A DNA stretch of 41,856 nt from Rhodobiaceae bacterium. GTDB lineage: Bacteria; Pseudomonadota; Alphaproteobacteria; Rhizobiales; Aestuariivirgaceae. Under the pieces are notes generated by a model. The model worked only from the letters and a program-made list of their open reading frames with translations. It ran no database searches and was not told the origin of the DNA. A program made the position numbers and the translations under genes. Below are positions 35,066 to 41,856 of this stretch, piece by piece. How positions within the stretch are numbered: the stretch's first letter is position 1; every line of letters starts with the position of its first letter. The DNA lies in contig VFJY01000095.1 in assembly GCA_009885825.1 (NCBI GenBank), forward strand, positions 1 through 41,856, in the 5' to 3' direction.

Positions 35066-35389
35066 TCAGAAGGGCAGCTTCATGCCCGGCGGCAGCGCCA
35101 TGCCACCGGTGACGGATTTCATTTCCTCGGCCATCAGGGCCTCGCTCTTGGTCTTGGCGTCGGCATGGGCCGCGATGATCAGGTCTTCAAGGATTTCCTT
35201 CTCATCTTCCTTGAACAGGGAGTGATCCACGTGCAATGCGGTCATGGAGCCTTTGCCGGAAAGCGTTACTTTCACGAGGCCACCACCGGCTTGGCCGGTG
35301 ACCGTTGCGGCTTCAAGCTTCGCCTGCATATCTGCCATTTTGGATTGCATGGCTTGGACCTGCTTCATCATGTCAGTTAGGTTCTTCAT
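35066..35389 (-). CDS. ybaB: YbaB/EbfC family nucleoid-associated protein
   Basis: A 107-residue DNA-binding dimer. Recognised by the N-terminal [19 protein letters not shown] helix, [20 protein letters not shown] and [19 protein letters not shown]. It is found between dnaX and recR in most bacteria, as here. Its first 17 bases overlap the end of dnaX, so all three genes are likely translated from one message. Confidence 0.95.
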   Translation of the reverse strand: MKNLTDMMKQVQAMQSKMADMQAKLEAATVTGQAGGGLVKVTLSGKGSMTALHVDHSLFKEDEKEILEDLIIAAHADAKTKSEALMAEEMKSVTGGMALPPGMKLPF

Positions 35390-37064
35390 CGCTTTCTTCC
35401 ATTGGTTTCAAAGTTTCGGGATCGCGCACGTCGATAACTGTGGCGCCGGGAAAGCGCTTGAGAATGGCCTGCACCGTAGCGTTTTCACGGGCTTCGCGAA
35501 AAGCTGATTCCCTGGCATCCTTCTTTTGCAGCGCGAGGGGCTTTTCACCGCCGTCCTTGGCCAAAGAAACTATCCATCGGCGTCCGGTCCAAGCTTCAAG
35601 TTTTCTGTTTATTTCATTGGACAAACCGGGGGGCGCGCCTTCCTCGGTCGCAAATTCAAATTGACCCGGGGCCACCCGGATGGGCCGCACGAAACGTTCA
35701 AGATCGCCCTTGAGTTTCACGTCGCGCTTTTCGACGGCCAATGCGATGATGTCAGAGAAGGATGACAGGCTAAGGGTTTCCTGCGATGTCTGCGGAGGCG
35801 TCAAGTCTGGTTTGACCGAAATTGAGCTTCGCATTTCAGTTACGGGGAGTTCGCGCTTGGCGTTCTGGGCCATATTGATGGGAGTCGATTTCGGGGGAGC
35901 TGCCCCTTTTACGAGTTTCAGCAGGTCTTCGCCTTGCGGCAAATCGCTGGCATGGGCCAGACGGATCAACACCATTTCAGCGGCGAGCAAGGGCTGGCCC
36001 GCGTGGCTTACTTCCGTAATGCCCTTGAGCAGCATTTGCCAGGCGCGTGTCAAATGCGCCATGCCAATGCGCGCTGCAAAATCGGCGCCGCGGGTTTTTT
36101 CCGCTTCGGTGCGGGAGGGATCGCTCAAGGCGGAATCCCTGACAACCTTTAGCCGGGTCACCCAATGGACGAAATCGGCGAGGTCATTGAGAATGGTTTC
36201 AGGATCGCCGCCACCCTCATGCTGGGCTTCCATTTCGAGGATGGCTTTTGCCGGATCGCCAGACATCGCGGCGTCAAACAAATCTATGATGCGCGACTTG
36301 TCGATGAGCCCCATCATGCCCGCAACATCGGATGATTTTATCACGCCCTCGCCATAGGCTATGGCCTGGTCGAGGAGGGAGAGGCCATCCCGCACGGAGC
36401 CTTCGGAGGCTCTGGCGATCATGCGCAGCGACTCCTCGTCGATCGTCACGTTCTCAAGCCCGGCGATGTTGCCATAGTGCTGCATGAGGAGGGCTGCATC
36501 CAGCCGCTTCAAATCAAAACGCTGGCAGCGCGACAGGATGGTAACCGGAACTTTGCGGATTTCGGTGGTGGCGAAAATGAATTTCACATGCGGCGGCGGC
36601 TCTTCCAGCGTCTTCAACAGCGCGTTGAAGGCGCTCTTGGACAGCATGTGAACTTCGTCGATGATGTAGATCTTGTAGCGCAGCGACACCGGCGCATAGC
36701 GCACACCGTCGATGATCTCGCGCATGTTGTCGACGCCCGTGTTCGAGGCGGCATCCATTTCAATCACGTCCATATGGCGGGATTCGAGAATGGATTCGCA
36801 CTGGGGCGTCAATTCCGGCATTTCGATGGAGGGTTGGCCTGGATAGTTCAAGGCGCGGGCGATGAGGCGGGCTGTTGTGGTCTTACCGATGCCGCGCACA
36901 CCTGTCAGCATATAGGCCTGGGCTATCCGGTTGGTGGCGATGGCGTTGGTGAGGGTACGCACCATGGCGTCCTGACCGATCAAATCAGCGAAGGTTTTGG
37001 GCCGGTATTTGCGGGCGAGAACGCGGTAGGGGCTCGCGTTCACTGGTGTCACATCGTCAGTCAT
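35373..37064 (-). CDS. dnaX: DNA polymerase III subunit gamma/tau
   Basis: Clamp-loader ATPase. The 563-residue protein has Walker A (GVRGIGKTTTAR), the sensor and Walker B region (YIIDEVHMLSKSAFNALLKTLEEPP), the SRC motif (TILSRCQRFDLKR), and a tau-type C-terminal region. The zinc-binding module between Walker A and DAASNTGVD, which usually has four cysteines, retains only one (PQCESILE); this loss appears to be shared by Rhizobiales DnaX. No convincing programmed frameshift site was found. The SRP RNA gene lies just upstream. Confidence 0.94.
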   Translation of the reverse strand: MTDDVTPVNASPYRVLARKYRPKTFADLIGQDAMVRTLTNAIATNRIAQAYMLTGVRGIGKTTTARLIARALNYPGQPSIEMPELTPQCESILESRHMDVIEMDAASNTGVDNMREIIDGVRYAPVSLRYKIYIIDEVHMLSKSAFNALLKTLEEPPPHVKFIFATTEIRKVPVTILSRCQRFDLKRLDAALLMQHYGNIAGLENVTIDEESLRMIARASEGSVRDGLSLLDQAIAYGEGVIKSSDVAGMMGLIDKSRIIDLFDAAMSGDPAKAILEMEAQHEGGGDPETILNDLADFVHWVTRLKVVRDSALSDPSRTEAEKTRGADFAARIGMAHLTRAWQMLLKGITEVSHAGQPLLAAEMVLIRLAHASDLPQGEDLLKLVKGAAPPKSTPINMAQNAKRELPVTEMRSSISVKPDLTPPQTSQETLSLSSFSDIIALAVEKRDVKLKGDLERFVRPIRVAPGQFEFATEEGAPPGLSNEINRKLEAWTGRRWIVSLAKDGGEKPLALQKKDARESAFREARENATVQAILKRFPGATVIDVRDPETLKPMEESDEEPN

Positions 37065-37087
37065 GATTGGCCCGCGATCTTAAAGGT

Positions 37088-37183
37088 GGGAGGCTGGACG
37101 GGCAACCCGTTCCGATCTCGTTGGGGCTGCTTCCTTCCGGACCTGACCCGGTTGGCGAGCGGTACGTCCGCCGCCAACCTCCC
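37088..37183 (-). ncRNA. ffs: Signal recognition particle RNA, small bacterial (4.5S) type
   Basis: The minus strand contains the invariant domain IV core GGTCAGGTCCGGAAGGAAGC with its tetraloop GGAA (around 37134) and flanking internal loops. The two ends pair as GGGAGG (37183-37178) with CCTCCC (37093-37088), closing a roughly 96-nt hairpin. A -10-like TATACC lies at 37194-37189, giving a start at about 37183. The RNA binds Ffh for co-translational targeting. Placement upstream of dnaX is common in alphaproteobacteria. The exact ends are estimated. Confidence 0.93.
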
Positions 37184-37210
37184 GAAGAGGTATATCGGTG
37201 TTTTGGGGGG

Positions 37211-37242
37211 AAAAGGCAAGGGCGGGCTATGCCGACCTTGCC
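37211..37242 (-). terminator. Intrinsic terminator of the GYD-domain gene
   Basis: On the minus strand, GGCAAGG (37242-37236) pairs with CCTTGCC (37221-37215), followed by TTTT. It lies 8 bp after the GYD gene stop and ends just before the SRP RNA promoter. Confidence 0.6.
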
Positions 37243-37249
37243 CGGAGTT

Positions 37250-37540
37250 TTAGAGTGCGCCCACGATCTTGCGATAGCTGTCTTCGGAGAAGGCCTTGAG
37301 GGTTGTGGTTCGGACATTGCCGCCCATGGCCAGTGTCAGGTTGAATTTCGCCATGGTCTCATCATCGGGGGCATCGGCGATCACCACCATGTCACAAGCG
37401 CCGGTCGTCAAATAGAATTCACGTATCTCGACTCCCATTTTTTTGCCCACCTCGCGGGCGGCGTCGAGCCGCTTGGGGCTGTCCTTGACGTTTTTTACAC
37501 CCTGGTCGGTCCAGTTCAGAAGCTCGATATATCTGGCCAT
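37250..37540 (-). CDS. GYD-domain protein
   Basis: A 96-residue protein of the GYD family (ferredoxin-like fold): YIELLNWTDQGVKNVKDSPKR, GVEIREFYLTTGACDMVVI (the GxYD-like segment) and GGNVRTTTLKAFSED. Start at 37540 has GGGAGG 5 bp upstream; the frame continues to 37615 but without support. Function unknown; members are often stress-related. It ends in its own terminator before ffs. Confidence 0.88.
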   Translation of the reverse strand: MARYIELLNWTDQGVKNVKDSPKRLDAAREVGKKMGVEIREFYLTTGACDMVVIADAPDDETMAKFNLTLAMGGNVRTTTLKAFSEDSYRKIVGAL

Positions 37541-37687
37541 CTCGTCCTCCCTGCAGCTTTCACGCGGGCGCTGGCGATTATCCGCCCCGCCGGCGAAAGT
37601 AGTCGATGATACCACTGATTGGTGGATTTGGCGATTCTCCTGATGGCGTCATTGACCTCGTGAAGCTGCTCGCTTATTTGAGCGTGC

Positions 37688-38203
37688 ATGAGCCTTCGCG
37701 AAATCATCACCTTGCCAGACCCGCTTCTGCGCCAGACGTCCAGGCCCGTTTCTGGCGTGGACAAGGCGGCGCGCAAGCTGTTTGATGACATGTTGGAGAC
37801 CATGTATGCAGCTCCCGGCATCGGGTTGGCCGCCGTGCAGATTGGTGTTCCGCAACGGCTGGTGGTCATTGATCTTTCCAAGGAAGATGAAGAGCGCAAG
37901 CCGCTCTTTATGGCGAATCCGGAGATTGTTTCAGCCAGCGAGGCGCTGAGCGATTACGAAGAGGGCTGCCTTTCCATTCCGGAATTCTATGAAATGGTGG
38001 CCAGGCCTTCCGAGGTGAAAGTACGCTATCTCGACCGCCAGGGCGAGGCCCGGGAATTGGCGGCCAGCGGAATTCTGGCGACCTGCATCCAGCATGAAAT
38101 TGACCATCTCAATGGCGTGTTGTTCATTGACTATGTTTCCAAGCTGAAGCGCGACCGGGTAATCAAGAAATTTGTGAAGGCGCAGAAGCTGGGAAAGCTC
38201 TGA
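37688..38203 (+). CDS. def: Peptide deformylase
   Basis: Metalloenzyme that removes the formyl group from new proteins. All three motifs are present: GIGLAAVQ (44-51), EGCLSIP (92-98, metal ligand C94) and QHEIDHLNG (H136, E137, H140). At 171 residues it is a type I form. It begins a def-fmt-truA unit, with fmt starting 3 bp after its stop, linking deformylation and initiator formylation. Confidence 0.97.
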   Translation: MSLREIITLPDPLLRQTSRPVSGVDKAARKLFDDMLETMYAAPGIGLAAVQIGVPQRLVVIDLSKEDEERKPLFMANPEIVSASEALSDYEEGCLSIPEFYEMVARPSEVKVRYLDRQGEARELAASGILATCIQHEIDHLNGVLFIDYVSKLKRDRVIKKFVKAQKLGKL

Positions 38204-38206
38204 TCC

Positions 38207-39112
38207 ATGAATCTGGTTTTCATGGGGACGCCTGAATTCGCAGTAGTGACGCTGAAGGCGCTGCTGGCTGCTGGGCATGAGATTGCGTGTGTCTATTCCC
38301 AGCCACCGCGGCCTGCTGGCCGGGGGCAGAGATTGAAGCTTTCGCCGGTGCATGAATTTTCAACGTCAAGAAGGATCGAGGTTCGCGCGCCACTCTCGTT
38401 GCGGGACGCCGCCGCGCAAGAAACATTTGCGGCACTGGATGCGGATGCGGCAGTTGTGGTGGCTTACGGCTTGCTGCTGCCGCGCGCAGTTCTGGATGCG
38501 CCGCGATTGGGATGTTTCAATGTCCATGCTTCGCTGCTGCCGCGCTGGCGGGGCGCCGCGCCGATCCAACGGGCGATCATGGCTGGCGACACGGAAACCG
38601 GCGTCTGCATCATGCGGATGGAAGAAGGGCTTGATACGGGGCCCGTATGCCGGAGAGGGCGCATTGCCATCCTGCCGACGACGACTGCGGGATCGCTGCA
38701 TGATGATCTGGCCGAATTGGGTGCGCGGCTGATGGTTGAAACGCTTGCGCAACCATCTATTCCGCGCGCTGATCAAGCCGCTGCGGGCGTGACTTACGCC
38801 AGGAAGATTGAGAAATCTGAAACGCATATTGATTTTGCAAAGCCTGCCGTTGACGTGCGCAATCATGTTCATGGTCTTTCGCCCTTTCCGGGGGCATGGA
38901 CGATGGTGAGCGGTTCACGGATCAAAATTATGAATTGCGAGGTATTGGAGCAGTCTGGTGCTGCCGGCGTTGCTCTAGACGATCAACTTGTTGTCGGCTG
39001 CGGTGTTCACGCTCTCAGGCTGACCAGATTGCAGCGCCAAGGCAAGGAGGCCATGGATGCAGGTGAGTTCTTGCGCGGGTTTCCGGTGCCCGCCGGCTCC
39101 GGGTTTTCCTGA
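38207..39112 (+). CDS. fmt: Methionyl-tRNA formyltransferase
   Basis: Transfers a formyl group from 10-formyl-THF to the initiator Met-tRNA. The 301-residue protein has [10 protein letters not shown] at the N-terminus, the [11 protein letters not shown] loop, and the catalytic triad N105, H107 and D143 in [16 protein letters not shown] and EEGLDTGPV. The C-terminal OB-like domain is present ([10 protein letters not shown]). Ends with TGA overlapping the truA ATG by one base. Confidence 0.96.
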   Translation: MNLVFMGTPEFAVVTLKALLAAGHEIACVYSQPPRPAGRGQRLKLSPVHEFSTSRRIEVRAPLSLRDAAAQETFAALDADAAVVVAYGLLLPRAVLDAPRLGCFNVHASLLPRWRGAAPIQRAIMAGDTETGVCIMRMEEGLDTGPVCRRGRIAILPTTTAGSLHDDLAELGARLMVETLAQPSIPRADQAAAGVTYARKIEKSETHIDFAKPAVDVRNHVHGLSPFPGAWTMVSGSRIKIMNCEVLEQSGAAGVALDDQLVVGCGVHALRLTRLQRQGKEAMDAGEFLRGFPVPAGSGFS

Positions 39113-39849
39113 TGCCCCGTTACAAACTCACGATTGAATATGACGGCTCCGCATTTTACGGCTGGCAAATTCAGTTGAGCGCCGCCACTGTTCAAGGCGT
39201 TCTCACGGATGCCATTGCGCAGATCAATGGCGAGCCCGCGATGGTGCAAGGCGCCGGGCGCACAGATTCCGGGGTTCATGCGCTGGGGCAGGTGGCGCAT
39301 GTGGATCTGCTGCGGGAATGGGATCCCTTTGTGTTGAGGAATGCCATCAACGCCGGAGTGAGGCCCCACAAGGTTTGCGTGATATCGGCTGAACAGGTTC
39401 CGGACACATTCAACGCGCGGTTTTCGGGAACCCGGCGGCATTATCTCTACCGTATCCTGAATAGGCGGGCGCCGCCAACGCTGGACCATGGGCAGGTGTG
39501 GTTTGTGCCTGTTGATCTTGACGCCGAGGCCATGCACGAAGCGGCGCAGACTTTAGTCGGGCACCATGATTTTTCCACCTTCCGCGACAGCCAATGCCAG
39601 GCGCAATCGCCGATGCGCACACTTGATCGGCTGGATGTCAGCCGCTTTGGCGAGTTCATCGAAATCCGCGCGGAGTCGCGTTCGTTTTTGCACAGCCAGG
39701 TGCGCTCCATGGTGGGATCGCTCAAACTGGTGGGCGAAGGCCGGTGGTCGCCTAAGGGCATGAAGACAGCGTTGGACGCAAAAGACCGGGCGGCGTGCGG
39801 CGTTGTGGCCCCGCCTGACGGGCTCTACCTGGTCAAGGTTGATTATTGA
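39112..39849 (+). CDS. truA: tRNA pseudouridine(38-40) synthase TruA
   Basis: Modifies uridines 38-40 of the tRNA anticodon arm. The 245-residue enzyme shows [12 protein letters not shown] near the N-terminus, the catalytic aspartate D52 in [29 protein letters not shown], and the C-terminal [14 protein letters not shown]. It starts within the fmt stop (TGATG). Its last 17 bases overlap the dapE 3' end in convergent orientation. Confidence 0.96.
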   Translation: MPRYKLTIEYDGSAFYGWQIQLSAATVQGVLTDAIAQINGEPAMVQGAGRTDSGVHALGQVAHVDLLREWDPFVLRNAINAGVRPHKVCVISAEQVPDTFNARFSGTRRHYLYRILNRRAPPTLDHGQVWFVPVDLDAEAMHEAAQTLVGHHDFSTFRDSQCQAQSPMRTLDRLDVSRFGEFIEIRAESRSFLHSQVRSMVGSLKLVGEGRWSPKGMKTALDAKDRAACGVVAPPDGLYLVKVDY

Positions 39850-41005
39850 AATAGGCTTCGATGATGCGGCCATAGATGGTTTGCGTGGCGCGCAGCTCTT
39901 CGATCGATATGCGCTCATCCACCTGGTGGATCGTCGCGTTGGTGGGGCCGAATTCCAGCACGGGGCAGTAATTTTTTATGAAGCGGGCGTCAGACGTTCC
40001 GCCCGAGGTTGAGAGCCTTGGCACCAGCCCGGTTTCCTGTTCAACCGCATCCTGCACGAGCCCCACGAAGGCACCCGGTTCAGTGATGAAGGCTTCAGCA
40101 CCTTCGCTCGATGTGACACTCCACTTCCCGCCCACATCCTTCTTCACCGCTTCTATCTGGGCATCCACCCATTCACGCAAGGTTTCGTAGGTGTGCTCGG
40201 TGCTGTAGCGGATATTGAATTTCGCAGTGGCGCGGGCTGGCACTACATTTGCGGCGGTGTTGCCAACCTCAATCGTGGTGACGGCCAGTGACGAAGGATC
40301 GAAATGGTCGTTGCCGTCATCGAGCTTGGCGTTTGATATCCAGTCAACAAAGCGGGCCAGCTTCGGAATGGGGTTGTCGGTCTTTGACGGGTAAGCCACA
40401 TGTCCCTGGACGCCTTCCACGGTCACCACGAAACTCAGGGAACCCCGGCGGCCAACCTTGATGGTGTCACCCAGGGCATCAACGCTGCTTGGTTCGCCCA
40501 CCAGACAATGGTCTGGAATGTGGCCATGGGCCTTCATCCATTCCAGAACCTTGATGGTGCCGTTGATGGCGGGGCCTTCTTCGTCGCCCGTTATCAAAAA
40601 GGAAATGGAACCCGCTTGCTTTCCGCTGTGATTCACATAGTCCACCGCAGCGGCCGCGAAGGCTGCGACCGGGCCTTTCATGTCAGTGGCGCCGCGGCCA
40701 TAGAGTTGACCGCCCTTTATCTCCGCTGCGAAGGGATCGTGGGTCCAGTCGGCCTCGTTGCCTGGGGGCACCACATCCGTGTGGCCAGCAAAGCACAGGT
40801 GCGGCTCGGTGGTGCCGATGCGGGCGAAAAGGTTTTCCACATCGGGCGTGTCCTTGTCCTTGAAGATCAGGCGCTGGCAGACGAAGCCGTTGTGGCTGAG
40901 CAGGTTTTCAAGGACAGTCAACGCGCCCGCTTCATGGGGCGTGACAGACCGGCAGCGAATGAGGTCTTGCAGGATTGCGACGGAATCGGTGGGTGTGTTC
41001 TTCAT
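39833..41005 (-). CDS. dapE: Succinyl-diaminopimelate desuccinylase
   Basis: M20 zinc hydrolase of lysine and peptidoglycan precursor synthesis: hydrolyses N-succinyl-LL-diaminopimelate. From ATG 41005 it has 390 residues; ATG 41017 adds four. Ligands: [11 protein letters not shown] (H75, D77), GRGATDMKG (D108), [11 protein letters not shown] (E142 catalytic, E143 ligand). [14 protein letters not shown] near the C-terminus is typical of DapE. It lies near dapD, but a terminator stands between it and the DUF805 gene upstream. Confidence 0.94.
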   Translation of the reverse strand: MKNTPTDSVAILQDLIRCRSVTPHEAGALTVLENLLSHNGFVCQRLIFKDKDTPDVENLFARIGTTEPHLCFAGHTDVVPPGNEADWTHDPFAAEIKGGQLYGRGATDMKGPVAAFAAAAVDYVNHSGKQAGSISFLITGDEEGPAINGTIKVLEWMKAHGHIPDHCLVGEPSSVDALGDTIKVGRRGSLSFVVTVEGVQGHVAYPSKTDNPIPKLARFVDWISNAKLDDGNDHFDPSSLAVTTIEVGNTAANVVPARATAKFNIRYSTEHTYETLREWVDAQIEAVKKDVGGKWSVTSSEGAEAFITEPGAFVGLVQDAVEQETGLVPRLSTSGGTSDARFIKNYCPVLEFGPTNATIHQVDERISIEELRATQTIYGRIIEAYFNNQP

Positions 41006-41022
41006 GGATTCCAGCATAGCGG

Positions 41023-41058
41023 CAAAAAATACGCCCGGCCAGAACGGCCGGACGTATT
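41023..41058 (-). terminator. Intrinsic terminator between the DUF805 gene and dapE
   Basis: On the minus strand AATACG, a mismatch, then CCGGCC pair with GGCCGG, a mismatch and CGTATT across a 5-base loop; a run of six T (41029-41024) follows. It begins 18 bp after the DUF805 stop and finishes about 18 bp before the dapE ATG, so it should end DUF805 transcripts or attenuate dapE. Confidence 0.8.
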
Positions 41059-41075
41059 GTTAATAACGCTAGAAT

Positions 41076-41594
41076 TCAAGCAAGCGGGTCGTTGCCATAT
41101 TGGTTTGGCCCCTCGGTTCCGCGCAGGAAACCCAACTCGATCAGCGCCCACAGGCCAATTACAAACCCAAGGATGGTAAGACCCGTCATCAAGGTAGTTG
41201 GAGTTGGCATCATCACGCCGCCCATGTCCGCCATTGAATAACCCATGCCCGCAATGCCGGCGAGCGTTGTCAACACAGTTGGCGCCCAGAACAGCCATTT
41301 GAACCATGATGGGCGATCACGGTCATTCAACCGCCTAGACATTAATGCCGTCACTGGATAACCGAGGATCACGAGAGAGATCAACTGTTGCCAGGCTGCC
41401 GATTTCATCTGTGACTCCATGAAGCCCGGCTGCATCACCTTCTCCGGATCCATCATGGTCGAAAAGCCGGTTCCCATCACAATTGAAAGAATCAAATACA
41501 AAACCAGCGCTGCGACAAATATCACGATGGTTCCAAGCCACCATGTTTTACGGGAAATGCGTCCATCGAAGCTTGTAAAAGTCTGAACGTCCAT
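41076..41594 (-). CDS. DUF805 family membrane protein
   Basis: A 172-residue membrane protein. The DUF805 start is visible as FTSFDGRISRKTWWLGTIVI, followed by four hydrophobic helices (WLGTIVIFVAALVLYLILSI, LISLVILGYPVTALM, WLFWAPTVLTTLAGIAG, LTILGFVIGLWALIELGFL) and the SRRLNDRDRPSW loop. Function unknown. It lies between dapD and dapE on the same strand. Confidence 0.9.
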   Translation of the reverse strand: MDVQTFTSFDGRISRKTWWLGTIVIFVAALVLYLILSIVMGTGFSTMMDPEKVMQPGFMESQMKSAAWQQLISLVILGYPVTALMSRRLNDRDRPSWFKWLFWAPTVLTTLAGIAGMGYSMADMGGVMMPTPTTLMTGLTILGFVIGLWALIELGFLRGTEGPNQYGNDPLA

Positions 41595-41676
41595 TCTTTC
41601 CTCCGGGCGCGCATGGCGCCGTTGAAGCCCCCGAGAGCTTTATCCCCGAGAATCACTTAAACCGGAAGTGGAAGTT

Positions 41677-41856
41677 TTAATCCCTCAACAACTCATTGAT
41701 CGAGGTCTTGGAGCGGGTTTTTTCATCGACGCGCTTGACGATGACGGCGCAGTAGAGCGAGGGGCTGGGCGTGTTGTTGGGATAGTTGGGCTGGGGCAGC
41801 GAGCCTGATACCACCACCGAATAGGGCGGCACATGGCCCATGAAGACTTCACCGGT
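41677..41856 (-). CDS. dapD: Tetrahydrodipicolinate N-succinyltransferase, C-terminal part
   Basis: The last 59 codons of dapD, with the 5' part outside the window. The minus strand reads [18 protein letters not shown], then [20 protein letters not shown] and [10 protein letters not shown] before TAA (41679-41677). This is the well-conserved DapD C-terminus, which closes the left-handed beta-helix trimer. It precedes dapE in the succinylase branch of diaminopimelate synthesis and is separated from it by the DUF805 gene. Confidence 0.95.
   Translation of the reverse strand, partial: TGEVFMGHVPPYSVVVSGSLPQPNYPNNTPSPSLYCAVIVKRVDEKTRSKTSINELLRD

Noticed and set aside
35880..35915. Run AAAAGGGG followed by a small GGGG/CCCC hairpin in dnaX (minus strand) as a programmed frameshift site.
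   Set aside because: The codon phase does not give a standard slippery heptamer and the hairpin is only four pairs.
35680..37253. Several long plus-strand frames (up to 258 codons) across dnaX and ffs.
   Set aside because: Shadows of dnaX; one runs through the SRP RNA. Their translations show no family features.
1..41856. CRISPR arrays, integrases, restriction-modification or phage-defence clusters.
   Set aside because: No regularly spaced repeats and no Cas, integrase or methyltransferase-like frames were seen apart from the Panacea module.

Overview
The window looks like a chromosomal segment of an alphaproteobacterium, probably of the order Hyphomicrobiales (Rhizobiales). The pointers are the cell-cycle regulator GcrA with GANTC sites clustered at its promoter, a class I lysyl-tRNA synthetase, the double-length alphaproteobacterial dCTP deaminase, the order phoR-pstSCAB-phoU-phoB, and a DnaX without the usual zinc cysteines. 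Genus cannot be told from the sequence. Nearly all of it is housekeeping DNA with tightly packed genes. Most convergent gene pairs abut or overlap, with no room for a terminator between them.

Layout. 1-6908: phosphate regulon (3' end of phoR, a Pho box, pstS, pstC, pstA, pstB, phoU, phoB). 6909-7842: gcrA on the minus strand and a regulatory region with eight GANTC sites and a CtrA-like site. 7843-12443: argD-argF-hslO facing argE and apaG. 12531-15306: dCTP deaminase, tRNA-Gly(CCC), a small LprI-like secreted protein and a Rieske oxygenase. 15358-19046: a family 2 membrane glycosyltransferase gene split in two by a 1,923-bp mobile element. 19101-23705: a solute-binding protein, pyrD, a DUF952 gene, a LexA-like S24 regulator and lysK. 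23785-27404: a LysR regulator with two divergent genes (DUF1348, FMN-binding oxidoreductase-like), an ICMT-like methyltransferase, a dienelactone hydrolase, and a degenerate second copy of the hydrolase C-terminus. 27439-32189: DinG-type helicase, GFA-like protein, TerB-like protein, proline iminopeptidase. 32190-32597: a non-coding stretch with a candidate small RNA. 32598-37540: rmuC, DUF2161, then recR, ybaB, dnaX, SRP RNA and a GYD-domain gene on the minus strand. 37688-41856: def-fmt-truA facing dapE, DUF805 and the 3' end of dapD.

The most interesting object is the element at 16430-18352. It has a perfect 26-bp terminal inverted repeat and an 8-bp target duplication (GGTAGTTC). Removing it with one copy of the duplication restores an uninterrupted 585-residue glycosyltransferase. 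It encodes no transposase. It carries a Panacea-domain (SocA-like) antitoxin candidate overlapping by 4 bp a 124-residue partner that may be a new toxin, a frameshifted coiled-coil protein of a type common in rhizobia, and a small membrane protein. A third copy of the terminus lies 315 bp inside the right end. It looks like a transposase-less, toxin-antitoxin-carrying unit moved in trans.

Other notable points are the GANTC cluster at gcrA, a hydrolase relic, terminators placed just upstream of rmuC and dapE, and repeated stop-to-stop packing of convergent genes.
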